Positions 49,277 to 62,900 of a stretch of 64,000 bases of DNA are shown piece by piece; the stretch's first letter is position 1, and each line of letters begins with the position of its first letter. Source of the DNA: Tetrahymena elliotti 4EA (Eukaryota; Ciliophora; Oligohymenophorea; Hymenostomatida; Tetrahymenidae); NCBI GenBank assembly GCA_000231825.2, contig JH720363.1:1-64000 (forward strand), given 5' to 3'. A program made the position numbers and the translations under genes. The notes under the pieces were generated by a model. The model was not told the origin of the DNA and did no database searches. It was given only the letters and a program-made list of their open reading frames with translations.

Positions 49277-50610
49277 ATGCAAGAAAAAAAGTTTAAATAA
49301 TTTGAGTCAAATTTGAATACAGTTCTTGACTCTTTAAAATTCTATACTCCAGTTATGATTGCACTTATCGTTGTATTTGGTATGGAATATTTAAAAACTG
49401 GCTATGCTTTAGTATTTTTTCACCATTGTATTGCCCCTATACTTGATAGATTTATGCCATATGATGATGTAAATTATAACAAAGAAGATGAAAAATAAAA
49501 GAAATATAGCATATTTTATTCAATCCCCTTATTTGTTGCTATTACTGTAGATTTTTTGCTTATGATATACACTCTCTATAAAATTAGCTTTACACCTCTT
49601 TCTTTTTTGTAAGCTATTTTCCTCGCTTTTTCTGCATCTCTTTCATTAGGTAGCACTATCAACGTTTCTCATGAACTTATCCATCGTCTCTCCATATTTG
49701 AATAATTAGCAGGTAAATTTTTCTTTCTTTTACACCAAAAACATCTTTTCTAAATGTTTTCATATTTATTTTGAGCTATTGTCCATTTATTTTAGAAATC
49801 TAAATATTTAAATTACATTATAAATTATATTGATGAGTATTAAAATTGAAATAAAAAGGTAGTTTTAATCTAATGAGAATGATGTATGCCCACTATTAAA
49901 TTGCTCATATTCTGTCTCATCATAAATATGTTGGAACTTTGAAAGATCCTGTTGTTGCTCGTAAAAACGAAACCATTTTTGCTTATATTTTAAGACAAAT
50001 TTAGGAAACTTATGTAAAAGCTTGGAGTTGCGAAAATGAAAGAGTTATCAAATTTCATAAAGCTAAAAATCCTTTTTTAAGCATTCATAATAGAATGATT
50101 TACTATTCAATTGCATAAATATTTGTTCCAACATTAGTCTATAAAATATGCGGTCTTTATGGACTTGGCTTCTACTTGTTAATGGTAATTATTAGTATTT
50201 CAGAATCCTTAGTAATAGAATATATAGAGCACTATGGCTTAACTTAATATGAGGGTATTAACATCTAATATGATTCCTCTTGGAACTCCCCTCATAAATT
50301 TAGTAATATGTTAGCTTTTCGTTTTGAAAGACACTCAGACCATCATGTGAATGCCCATAAAGAATATTAAATAACTTAATTTAATTATGAGTGGCCAACA
50401 CTTCCAGAAAGCTATGCAAGTTGTATGCATATTGCATTACAACCTTCTGAATGGATGAAAGTTATGAATAATAGATTAGATGCTGTCATTAAAAAATAAG
50501 AGCTTACTTAAAAATAACTTGTTGAGGAAAGAGAAATTATCAATAAAGTTCTCATCAAAACTTTTTCTATTCATAGTGCTCTATTTGTAGTATCATTCTT
50601 TATAAGGTGA
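49277..50610 (+). CDS. AlkB-type membrane hydroxylase, copy 2
   Basis: Exons 49277-49712 and 49859-50610 (146-nt intron) give 1188 nt, 395 residues. It is a paralogue of the upstream gene. The intron is at the same place (right after HELIHRLSIFEQLA, phase 1) and box spacing is identical. Boxes are NVSHELIHR (His132, His136), HILSHHKYVGTLKDP (His162, His166, His167) and FERHSDHHVN (His304, His307, His308), with EYIEHYG between. The N-terminus is about 10 residues longer than copy 1 (MQEKKFKQFESNLNTVLDSL), and the region after the last box is more charged. Expected role is di-iron hydroxylation of a hydrophobic substrate in an internal membrane, substrate unknown. The 61-residue ORF at 49313 is only its first part, cut at a TAA that means Gln. 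Confidence 0.88.
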
Positions 50611-53178
50611 GTATTTATGCTTTAAACAGATAGTATGACTTCTCTTCAAAAGATTATATCATATTCATCAGCTTTAAAGATTTCGAGGAAACTATAAATT
50701 TTATTTACAAGAGCAAATGCTGTTTCCCTATAAGTATTTATTTTATATTTTAAAAAATTAAATAATACTGTATTCTATTGTAAAATTTTATTAAAATGTC
50801 AGATCATTAAATTTTTTTCAAAAAATAATTGTTTAAGTTAACTATCAACTATTCTATTGAAAAGATTCACAAAATTATTTATTTATTCATTGTTATTTTA
50901 AAAGTTAACAAAATAAGTAAAATAAGTTAAAAAATATTTTTATTCTATTTCTCAATAATTTAAAATAAGAATTAAATATTAAATTACTGTAAAACCTCAT
51001 TTACTTGCAAAATATTTCGAATAATAGAGGTTTTTATTCATTTTTCATTTTTGAATAATTATTCAAAATATTGATTTTATACAATTAAAAACTGGAACGG
51101 AAGGAACATACATTATATCCTTACTTTTTCATTAAAAATAGGAAATTATTTTCATTCAAAAATCCATTCAGATGGAAATGGAAATTTCAAAGAAATAATT
51201 ATATTTAAGACTAATTTTATTTGCATAAAATGAAACTTTTTAATTTAAAAAGATTTTACAAGTGTTAAATTCCTCAATTAAAAGCAATCTAAATAGATTT
51301 CATGAGTATTATTTCATGACAAGATTGCCAAATAATTTTTTAGAAAAATTAATAAATTTGCAACAAAAAAAATTAGTTCCCTCATTTACTTCTTTATTTT
51401 GTAATACTTACTTCAATTATTTATTTAATCAGTAAAAAAATAAAACCATTTTTATTAATTAAAAAATCAAAATAATTCAATTTATTATTATAATTAAATA
51501 AAATCAATTTTAAATTGATAATTTATGATTATTAATTTAAAAAGATAACCTCAAAAGGCAAATATAAAAATTAGATTTTAGTATGCTTGCTTATTCATAT
51601 TGAAAATAAAAATAAAGGTTTAGTTTCTTTTGCAAGCTCATTTATATATCAAAATTAAAAATAATTTCAAATTTTTAAAAAATGATTCATTTAAAAATCT
51701 TCTTAATAACTCACATAACTATAAAATTATAAAAATGATTAAAATACTTTGTAGAAATATAGAAGTGCCCTTAAAGAAATATGCTTTAAATATTAGATGC
51801 AGACAAAAATCATTTTTTAATTTTTGTTTTTTTTTGAGATATTTTATAATTTAATTATTTATGAAAAAGTCTATTATTTTAAATTATTTCAAGACCACTT
51901 TTTCTTTTATACTGAATATAAAAACTGATTTTTATTTTATCAGTATTTTTCAGTAGCTTATTGAAATGCTTTCACTTTTTGGAAGACTGTTCTTTACTTC
52001 CAATATGAACTCTCTCATACCTTAGCTATAAAAATTTAGTTGTATACATCTTCTTATTTATATTTACTTCAATAAATAGCGTTAAAAGAAATAGATCTGA
52101 ATATATCCTAAATAAGTATTAGATTAGAATTTTTAAAAATATTACATTTCAATCATTAAAAGAAGGTAATAATTTATCTTTAAACAAGTAAAAATAAACA
52201 AAATGATATCAAAAGAAATTGATGAATTTATTTCAACTATAATAAATAAGATATAAAATTATCTCCTCTCCTTTTATATCAAAAGCTACTTAAAACTCTT
52301 AGTCTTTATGGCATTAAATAATTAAAAAAAATTAATTTAGTTAAAAAGATTAGATGAGAGTAATATTCTATAAAATAAATTTTAAATAAATGTTGTTTTA
52401 AGTTTGTTTAATAATTTAAATTAGCTAACCTATTTCAAAACTAAAAGCTTTTCTCATATTAAGCTCTTGAATTAATTAACTATTTGTTTGGTCAGATCAT
52501 AATACTTAAATTAAAAAAATATTGACAAGAAAGTTACTTTATTATATATATCAAAATTATCAGATGAATAAAAATTGCGCATCATCGTATTGAAAAAATA
52601 CTTTTAACTAAATAAAATTATTAACAAAATGAAATCGAATTCTCACTTATTATTGATAGATAAGGTGCATACATTATATGAATTTAAATCCAAGTATCCT
52701 AATATTAGATTTATAAAAAATATAATATATTTCATTAGTTTATTTCAAGTTATTTTAAATCAAAATGAAAACATTTACTATTAGAAAAATCAACAATAAA
52801 AATGATAGAAATCTAAATAATAATTTTTTTATTAAGCAATTTTAGATAAATTAAATTTTGTTAATTTTGATTTAAGTAATTCTTTAAATTAATGAAAAAT
52901 TTTATTGAATAATATATACTTAATTTTAAAGAAAAAATCCTATTAGTATGAATAAATAACTTAATTTTTAATCAAAATGATTATTACAGTAAAACATTAC
53001 TTCATGATTTTAAGATACTTGTTATTGTGCTTTTGAATTATCAACTAATATTTTTTATTGTTTTTTTTTTCATAATTAAATAAGTAAATTGATTACGCTT
53101 TTTAATAATAGGTTCAAGTAAAGCTAAATAAATACTCAGATTAAAGAGTAAAGCAGCATTTTATTTTGCTACAAAGTA
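50611..53178. other. Intergenic region with one uncertain ORF
   Basis: Mostly AT-rich non-coding DNA. Apart from the uncertain frame at 52203-52805, no coding stretch was recognised; the ORF at 51630-51854 has random composition. Confidence 0.45.
52203..52805 (+). CDS. Uncertain ORF of 200 residues
   Basis: Open from ATG 52203 to TGA 52803-52805 with TAA/TAG as Gln. It is Leu/Ile/Lys/Asn/Gln-rich, with segments such as LSDEQKLRIIVLKKYFQLNK and HLLLIDKVHTLYEFKSKYPN that look more protein-like than the flanks. With only TGA as stop, frames of this length occur by chance in such AT-rich DNA, so it may be spurious, or the remnant of a Leu-rich protein. No family is recognised and no upstream exon was found. 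Confidence 0.25.
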
Positions 53179-56100
53179 ATGAATTTAAACTCATCTGAAG
53201 TTTTTGTATATCTAAACAAAAAAAAGGGTGATGACTTCTAAAGTGCAAATGATTTAATGAGTAATTCAAATTTTTTTAATTTGTTTAACAATCATATGAT
53301 AATAGATTGATATAAAATAATAGATAATTCATGCAATTTTGAAGTAATATAATAAAGTAAAGCTATTAATTATGGTTGTGATGATATCATTACAGTTTTA
53401 AATCCTTAATTTGCTGATAATTCTATTGATGTCTAGCTTTAGTAAAGTGTTTATCAATCTCCTCATAAAGAATAAAATGATTAAATAGAGTAGAAATTTA
53501 AAAACAAATCTTGATTAGTTTTAGATGACTAATTGATAAATTTTTTTATAATTTTAAAGATAAAGTGATGAGCAAGAACCTTAAAAGGTGCACACTATGA
53601 TACTAAGTGTGCCTATACCGAAAACAGCAGCTTTTGAGCAAGTAGAAGTAAAACATATTTTATGTTATTGGAAAATAACAGCTATTAATTATTAAATTAA
53701 ATAATACTTAGGTAGACCTTGCAGAATAAGATAAAAATTAAAGAGTTAATATCGAAGAATGTCTTGAGAAACTTAAAAAAATGCATATACAATACAGAAC
53801 AGAACCAGATTAAAAGATGAATTTTAATTTTATTAAATCTAACTGCAACACAAATGTTGGATGTAGTGGATGTTTCTATTCTTCTTAAACATAATCAAGT
53901 TTAAATAATCTTGGAATAGCTATAAATATTTATTTTAAATAATTGAAGGGTTTAGTATGGGTGACTTTTCTATTTTTTATAATTTCTATTCCAGTTATTA
54001 TCTTTTATTCCATAGGTAATTTATATTAAAAATAACCATTTAAAAATTGTTATTACTATAATTTTATAATAATAGCGGCTTCTAAAGGTGATATGTCAAC
54101 CATTAATAACTATAGTAGTTTTTTGGCTTACACATTTGCTGGAGCTTGGGGTTATGGTAGGCCTTTAATTATTTTTAAATACTGTATATTATCCAAAAAA
54201 TTCCTTTCAAAAAAACAAATTTTTTCTTATTTTTAAATCTTAAGTTTTTTTCATGAATAACTTTTATTTAAATAAAAGGGGTAAGAAACAAATTTATACA
54301 GTATCATCATTCTTAAATATTTATTTTAAAAATAAATTTGAATATTATTTATTGAATATGTAGGTGTTTGGTAATGTAAGATGGGTACTTATTAAAGTTT
54401 AAAATAATTTGATGATGGAAAATTAGAATGTGATTCTGGATTTTTTGATACTAATTTTATGAGATACGGAATAAGTAAGTTTCAAAGAAATTTAGATGAA
54501 TAAAACTAAAAATTTTGAAATTAATAATGTTTTAAATTTTACAAAAAAGTTGACTCAACAGCTTCTGAAAATTTTTTGGGGTGTGAATTTGCTTAGGTAG
54601 AAGATATTGATGAGTCTTGCATTTCAAATCCTTCTTTATATTTTACTTAGTTATGTGATAATAAATCTGAATGTTAAATAGACTTAGAAGAGATGATTAA
54701 GTAAACCTTTAAATAAGATGAGAATTGTAAGAATGCTTATCACAAAAACTAAATATATTTATCATTTCCATGTGCAGAATCTGTTTTAGATTTTGGTTCA
54801 GTCTAGCTGAGAAAATCAGACCTTTCCAAGTTTTGTGCTATTGCTGATAACATAATATTTTTTATTTTCTTAATAACTGTGTTTTCGTAAGTTATTTTAT
54901 AGTTATTTTATTACTAATTATTTTGATTTTTTAAAAAAGGTTAAGATATAATGATAATATAACAACATATTAAATAACAATTAAAAACTGCATGACTGAG
55001 AATTTTAGCATATTAATAAGAAACCTTCCAAACATAGAACAAAAGTTACTAGTTTCCAAATTGTGGGAACATTTATAATCAGTAGATTAAATTTTTAATT
55101 CTCATTTTAACTATTTTATGCATTAAATCTTAAAAATTTTCTTTAAATAAATAAAATTTATATTCATGACATACAATTATTAAAATAGTATTTAGACGAA
55201 TATTGCTTAAATGCTAAAAAAAAGCCTATAAAGATAATAGATATAAAACTTGGATATAGATACAGACAAATAAAAAATTAAGTTTTGCAAGGAAAAATAT
55301 CAAAAAAATTAGAAGAACTTATTCAGTAGTTTATTTAAGAATATGGAGAATAAAATAAAAAATTGAAAGATTTGACTAATATTACGATTAATCACCTCAG
55401 AGCAATTTATGAACTTATTAAAGAAATTAATGTTAAAGAAAAAGCTAACTTAGATTTATAGAAAATAATGAAATTAAAATAAGAACTTTTTAGTTTGAGA
55501 AGAAAAGATTTTGAATTTAGCTAGAATAAAAACGAGATTGATTATGCTTGGGTTACTTTTGAGACAATGGAATAAAAATAGTTGGCTTGGAATATTTTGT
55601 AAACATCTAGAATCAAATATATTTATTATTATTTAGTTTAGAAATACAACTAAATTTTCAAAAAAGAAAGTGTAATGGTGCCTTAATAAATCCATTAATT
55701 GCATTTTATGTAAAAAGTACTTCTTCTTGAAAAGCCTTAATCTCCTGATAATATAATTTGGCAAAATCTTTATTATTCTAAATTAAATATTTTTTTCAGA
55801 GCTTTACTTTTGATAATTGCTTCTTTTGCTGTAGTTATCCTTTGTAAGTTTTTTTATTTTAATTTGAAGTAAAATAATTAATATTTTACTTAAAAAAAAC
55901 TAGCTTTTATTGGGATAGCTATTTTAAGATCCTTGGATAGGTTACTTACAGATAACTATCCTTAGGCAAACTGTTATTCTTCAGTATTTTCTAATCTAAC
56001 TCTTACAATCATATAATAATTACCAAAGGAAATGCCCGATTATCAAAAGAAAGCATATATATAATGCTTTTGTTGGAGAAGCAATTATTAATATAATCAA

Positions 56101-58820
56101 AAATCAAAATTAAAATCTGTTTGTGAATCATGGTTTATAAATTATGTTGAGAAACTAGCAATACCAGTTGGAGTAGTCTTTGTTGTTTTTTTCATTAACT
56201 GGTTATTTAAAAAGATATACACCTATTTTACAGATTTGGAGAAACAAGTCTATTAAAACAAAAGAAAAAACTCTGTCATTTTGAAACTTTTTGCTATTTC
56301 TTTTGTCAATACAGTAATTTACTTATTCTAAATTCATAAAATTAGTCTCCCAAAATTGAAAATTTTTGGGATAAATCAATCAATTTTTTGAAGCAATAAA
56401 GTTTAACAAATATCTTCCTTTATATGTGTTAAGTTAAAAGTTATCAAAGCTTAAAAATATCATTACCCCAGTTAATTTACTTTCTCTTTTAAAAATCCTA
56501 TTCAATAAAATTTATAATTTGTTTTATTATGCACCTTATAAAAATACTTCAAAAAATTATTTAAAAAATAATAAGAAAAAAATGCAAATTATCTTTTTTA
56601 ATCATAATTTTTACTTAAAAAAGGTTATCGTAGTCTTCTTTATTAATAGAGCATCATAAGATATGGATAAAGAATAGTCATCATTTTTTGTAAAGTTAAT
56701 TGCTAATGGATAATACTATGACTTTAATTCAGAATGGTACAGAAATGTTGGAGTTATTTTTGCTTTGACTATAATTTCTAAATGCTTTTTGGTGCCTTTA
56801 GATAAATTATTCTATTATGCCTACAAAAAGTATAGTTTTTTTTCATTAAGTTATTTTAGAATACATTTTAATTACTTTAATAGGTTCGAAATTTGGAAAG
56901 ATTAAGGTTATACAAATAATATAAGAGCTACAAAATGTAAAAGTAATCAACAATTCATAAAACTAAGAAGAGGTCCTAAATTTAATTTAGAAATAAGGTA
57001 TGCATAAAATTTAGAAGTTTTATTTTTGATGATGGTTTTTGGTTCAGGAATGCCTTTAATGTATTTTGCTACTTTTTTGTATTTTTTATTCACCTTGATG
57101 GCAGATAAATACTTGAGTAATTAATTATTTTACTTATCATTAGATTTATTAAAAATTTAAATAAAACAGTTTTTGGTGTATGTAGAATTTCCAAACCATT
57201 AGATGGATAAATGTCTTCACTATTTCAAAAAATCCTCTTTTTCAGCTTCTTTCTTCATTGGATAGTCAGCTCATATACTTTTGGAAGTCCTTTATTGTTC
57301 TATGATATTTAGGATAAAAAAAGTTTATATAAAGCAACATCTGAGCAAGAACCTTTTATTTATAATATTTTTGATAATAGATACCTGATTCCCTAATATT
57401 TTGGTGTAATCATCATAACTTTAACCTACATTTTAAGTTTTTGTATTAATCCCTTCAAAATCATAAATGTCTTTTTGAGAAAAAAAACTCCATCTTCAGA
57501 AAAAAATAGTACAATTAAAAAGAACTCATACTATGAATGTAAAATAAATTTTATTAATAAAAAAAACATACTAATTTATTTTATAAAAGTTTTAACTAAA
57601 GAATAAATACTAACTGAATTAGATTTAGCAGATTATACTATTAATACAAACTTAAAGGACACTTATTTAGTTTCTAAAATGATTGAAAGATAAATCTCTC
57701 TAGAAAGTTTTTTGGTTTAGAGAGAGAAAAAAGAACCTAAACTTACATTTTTAGGATCATATTCATTTGATTATAAAGTAATAGAACACAATTTTTTAAA
57801 TTCATATTTTCTATTTGTTAGATGATTTATTTTTCCAAAAAACTCTTTGAAAATAAAATAGCCATTTTATATTTCTGTGTTTTTGGCTCTACAATTTTTT
57901 TTTAATTTATTTGATAAAAGGTCAGTAAAAAATTTAAGGATAAATTGAGATGGTAGCAAGACTTAAAAATATAACGATTGGAGTAATCGAAAGGTTTGCA
58001 TAAATAATCTAATACATCATCAAATTAAAAAGATTAGTCAATTGATAACAAATTAGGAACACCTCTTCTTGCAAATGGCTCAATTACATCAAAATAAAAA
58101 TAAGTTAATATAGAGTCTTCAAAAATAATTGTTGAAAAATAATAAAAGTAATTCTAGGAAATAAAAGACTTCAACAAAAGTTTAAAAAGTTAACACTCCA
58201 ATTTAAAATAAAATATGAAGGATTTAAAAAAGCAATTACAATTTGGTAATTTATTAGATAAAAACTAAACAAAAGATACACTATTTTATTAGAATAACAT
58301 AACAGCAACAGAACCTCTAGCTAATAATAGTGGTTAAAGCAACTAGATTCCCATAAAAATAAATTCCAACTAAAATATCAATTTAAATTCTAATTAGAAT
58401 ATTATTAATGTGAATACTAACTTCAATGTTAATATTAATAATGATTCCAATGAATCTTATTTTTTCTAACCTAAAAACCTCATTCAATATGTAAATTAAA
58501 ATAAGATAGAATAAAATTCTATTGAGCAAAATTATAATGATTAAGATATAGATCCTTAAAATAATCAATTATCTAAGCTTGATCTCGTTTGCTTAGGAAA
58601 AAAATAAAAATCTATTTATAATTACAAAGATGCTCAATAAAAAATAATTTAGAATGATGGTTATCAAATAGAAACTAATTAATATGCAGAAATAAATAAT
58701 CACAATGAAATAAAAAACGATGCCAATAATATTGAAATCAATCTACAAGAAAATGATATTTCCTCAGTTGATGGAATTACCCAGCATCAAAAACCATATT
58801 CTTTCATTTCAAAAATGTGA
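53179..58820 (+). CDS. OSCA/TMEM63-like channel protein, copy 1
   Basis: A many-exon gene from ATG 53179 (MNLNSSEVFVYLNKKKGDDF) to TGA 58818-58820. Signs of the OSCA/CSC1/TMEM63 mechanosensitive cation channel family, in order: a first hydrophobic helix (LKGLVWVTFLFFIISIPVII, about 53945-54010), AYTFAGAWGYG, an RNLP element at the start of the cytosolic RRM-like linker (about 55020), AWVTFETMEQKQ (about 55545-55580), the family's P-D-I-W-NL signature as SPDNIIWQNLYY (about 55742-55775), several membrane helices, and GPKFNLEIRYAQNLEVLF followed by GSGMPLMYFA (56975-57070). A Cys-rich QCFCW lies near 56065. After the membrane part comes a long Asn/Gln-rich cytosolic tail (57920-58820) containing GTPLLANGSITSK. 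The N-terminal ~150 residues before the first helix are also extra compared with plant OSCA. Most introns are short, but not all splice sites were fixed. Likely a plasma- or endomembrane ion channel or scramblase-like protein. Confidence 0.75.
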
Positions 58821-59951
58821 ATATTAAATAAATAGAAAAAATATTTTTAAAAAACTAATAAATGCTAAAAAAAGTGTTAATTTAAGACTATAAAATATGA
58901 ATAAAAAATATTTAAATTTTCTTTTTTGTCATATAAAATTAATGATAATATCTGTCTCATAGTTTTCCTGAAATTAAATAGTTCCTTATTCTATTCTTTT
59001 AATTGAGATGATAAATACTGTATTCATTTTATTTACATCTAATTTTAAAATTTTATTGTTAAACATCTTTAAAATATTTAAGGCCAATAACTTAGAAAAA
59101 ACTTTAAAGGTGTAGTGGCCTTAATTAATGAGGATATACAGTATCTTATTATAATTTAAGATTTCTTAATTAATTTTTAAAGGTAATAAAGTATTTTTAA
59201 AATGGGGATTATTTAAATTTATTTTTTTATAAACAATAAAGAAGTTTTTTTTAAATGAAGATTGTTAGAAATTGTTATTTTTACCAGGCTGTAATGATAG
59301 TTTTACTTTATTAAAGAAATAATTTTAAGCTTAATTTTGAATGGAACACATTATTTGAGTTAGTAAACAACTTTATTAAATAACGTAAAATAATAAAAAT
59401 AAATACTACATTATATAACCAACAAGACTACAGATTCCCTCACTGGTTAAACATTTTTTTAAATTTAAATCTTTGAAATTTAAATTTTATTCTAGAGGAA
59501 TGTTAATTTTTAAAAAGAAAATTATTAACTCAATGATGAATTTTGCAAGATTAAATATTTTGCTTTAAAAATGAGAATTTTTTAATTACTTTGTAAGTAA
59601 TATCTGATAAATCCTTAACTGAATTTAAATAAAGAAACAAGAAAAAATTAGGATAATACAATATTTTAAATTGTCTATATTTAATTACTTTTGAATTATT
59701 ATTGTTGTAGAATGAAGATGTCATCAAAAAACAATATTTTAAGACAGAAAAATAAGAAAAATAGATATTTCAAATTGATTTATTTGATCTTAATCAATTT
59801 TAATAAAATTTAATCTTATAATATTTATTGATTTAATTCTTAACACATTCAGAAATTTAATAGTATTAACTGCTCACTAGAAAAACCAGATTTAAAATAT
59901 TTATTTGGGAATATATAAACTACTTTTAAAATAATACTTTATTATATAAAT
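58821..59951. other. Spacer between the channel paralogues, no gene seen
   Basis: AT-rich DNA with frequent TGA in all frames; nothing recognisable. Confidence 0.5.
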
Positions 59952-62900
59952 ATGTAATAAAATGATAATCCAATCTTTAATTAAGCGAAGAAAAACTAAG
60001 GCGATCATTTTGATGAAGAAATTTAAAGTAAATTTTATAGTTTTAGCATTATAAAATTATTACTAATTCTTCTAAAGATGAGTAAGAAATGATGCTGTCT
60101 CTTCAAAGTTAACAAAAATCGAAAGATATAGAATAAAATGAATGCGAAAAAGAAGAAAGTGCTGATAAAAATATTGAATTATAAAATAAAAAGGATGAAA
60201 ATGGACAGAATCCCTTAGAAAATAACTTAAATAATCCCTCTACTTAATATGATAAGCAACATTAAGAAAAAGTTGAAGAATAAATGTAAATATAATTATT
60301 TATAAATAAAAAAAACTTGACACATATAAATAAAATTATGATAATTTAGGGGTTAGATGAATATAGCACATAATGAAACCATAATCTTTAATTCTGCAAT
60401 GCCAAAAGTGGAAGCTTTTGAGAAAGTAGAAGTAATAAAGATTTTTATTCTTTTTTATTAATTTACACTAATAATATTCACTTTCTCATTAGATCAATTT
60501 AGATGAATAAGGAGAAAATAATTAAGTTAACATAGAAGAATGTTAAGAATAACTGAAATTCATGCATATGAGTCAATAAATAGAAGACAATAAATAAATT
60601 CCATATACAACTTGCTAAGCACTTTGTTCAACATATGTTGGGTTTAGTTGCTGCTGTTTCATCTCAAATAAAAAATCAGATCTAGATTAGCAAGGAATAG
60701 CAGTCAGTATTTATTTTAAATAGCTGAAAGGATTGATTCTCCTTACCTTTTGCTTTTTTATTCTTTCTATACCTGTGATGTATCTCTATGTTCAAAGTAA
60801 AATTATATTCTATCATAGAGCAATAAATATTATTTTTTCCAAAAAAATAGCTGCAGTTAATAGTAATATGACTAGATTAGAGAGCTACAGTAGTTATCTT
60901 GCATATACATTTGCAGGAACTTGGGGTTATGGTAAAATATTTTTTGTTTATTTTAAATTATCAATTAAGTATAATTAAATAATAATAGATGTTTGGTCTT
61001 GCTTGATGGGAGATTATAATAAGATCAAACAATAAAGCATTTATTAATTAACTTGCTAAACAGGAGTTTTTGAAACAGATTACTATTAATTTGGGTTATG
61101 TAATTAATGTTTAATTAATTTACAGTTTTTATTAATAATGTTTTTAGTTTTTCCTACTAATAGCACTAATTTTTATGGATGCTAATTTGCATAATTTGAA
61201 AGCACTATAAAAGATTGTAACTTAGATCCTAAATCATATTTGAGTTAACAATGCTAAGATTAAGAATCATGCTAAATTGATATTAGCGAGATAGTAAAAG
61301 TTGGAATAAAAGACACATAAGAGTGCAAGTAGATGCTAAAAGATTATTAAATTTTCATTTCTCTGCCTTGTAAGGATTCATATTTGCAAATTGGATCTCT
61401 ATAAATTTCTAAATATAACTTATCAATATTCATAGTAGTAATTGATACAATAATATTTTTTATTTTTCTATTTTCTGTTTACTCGTAAGTTCAATTTCAA
61501 GTTTTTTAAAAATTGATTTAATTTTTTAATTGGAAAAGTATGAAGAACACAAATAAGAAGATCTCAGATTCAATTACAATAAATCACTGTATGGCAGAGA
61601 ACTTCACTATTTTATTAAAAAATTTACCTAACTTAGAATAAGATTAGATTGTATCTCAGCTATGGGAACACCTCTAAAATGTAAATTAAATTAAAAAGGA
61701 AATAAAAAAGAACAAAAATATTTGTTATTAAGTATCTAGATTATAAATGCAAATAGAAAGAATAAGAATAAATTAAAATAATTGACATAAAACTGGGATT
61801 GAAATTTACTTAAATTAAATATCACAAAAAAATATGTAAGCTATCTAAATAAATAGAAAAGAAGATTTTCTAGTTTGTAAAAAAATTTAGTGATGGAAAT
61901 AGCAAATTAAATTTTGATAAAAATATTACAATCAACCATTTGACAACAATATATGATCTTATTGAAGATATTAAATTGAAATCTAAGGCTAATATAGATC
62001 TACAGAGTATAATTAAACTCAAAGCTGAGATTTAGGATTTAAAAATGAAAGATTTTGACTTTTAGAAACAAAAAAACAATATTAATTTTGCATGGGTTAC
62101 TTTTGAGACTATGGATTAGAAACAAAGAGCTTTTAGATTTCTTAGTCGCTCAATAATTACTGTTTATTTTTATAAAATATATTACTTTTTCCTCCATACT
62201 TTTAGTAATAACTATGATTTTAATAAGCACAAACTTCACTTTTGTCAGTAAGTTCTAATAGTTGAAAAAACTGTGACTCCTGGCAGTATTAATTGGAAAA
62301 ATTTATATTATTCTGCATTCAATAAATTCTTTAGAAAGTCATTCTCATTAATTATCTCTATTATCATTTTAATTGGATGTAATTTACTTATTTTGGGTGA
62401 GGGGTGGGGTAGATAAATATTCAAGGAATTAAATATGTACTAGAAATTAGGTAATATTTACTCTTTGCTTCCAAATTTGTAGAAAATCCCATTTGTCTAC
62501 CCCCACTCTACACCTTTTATTTTAATAAAACATTTACTAAATTTATTATTTTGATTATATCAAAAGCATTTGTAGCTATTGGTATTTTGAAGTCATTACC
62601 TAAATTTTTAACTGTTCAATATCCATCTGTTAATTGTAACACACCAGAATTTTATGGTCTCAAAAAGGAGGAGATTCAAAATATTCAAAATAAAGTATCC
62701 GATTATGAAAGGTTGGTTTTAGTTTAATGTTTTTGCTGGTTAAATGATTATCAATACAAATTACAATCAAGTTTGTATTCAATCTGTAATGATTGGTATA
62801 AAAATTATATAGCCAAACTATTTCTTCCAGTTTCAATAGTATTTATACTGTTTATCGTTAACTATATCATTTAAAAAATCCTTTCTTAATTATCTAAATT

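Noticed and set aside
51630..51854. 74-residue plus-strand ORF
   Set aside because: Random AT-rich composition in an intergenic region.
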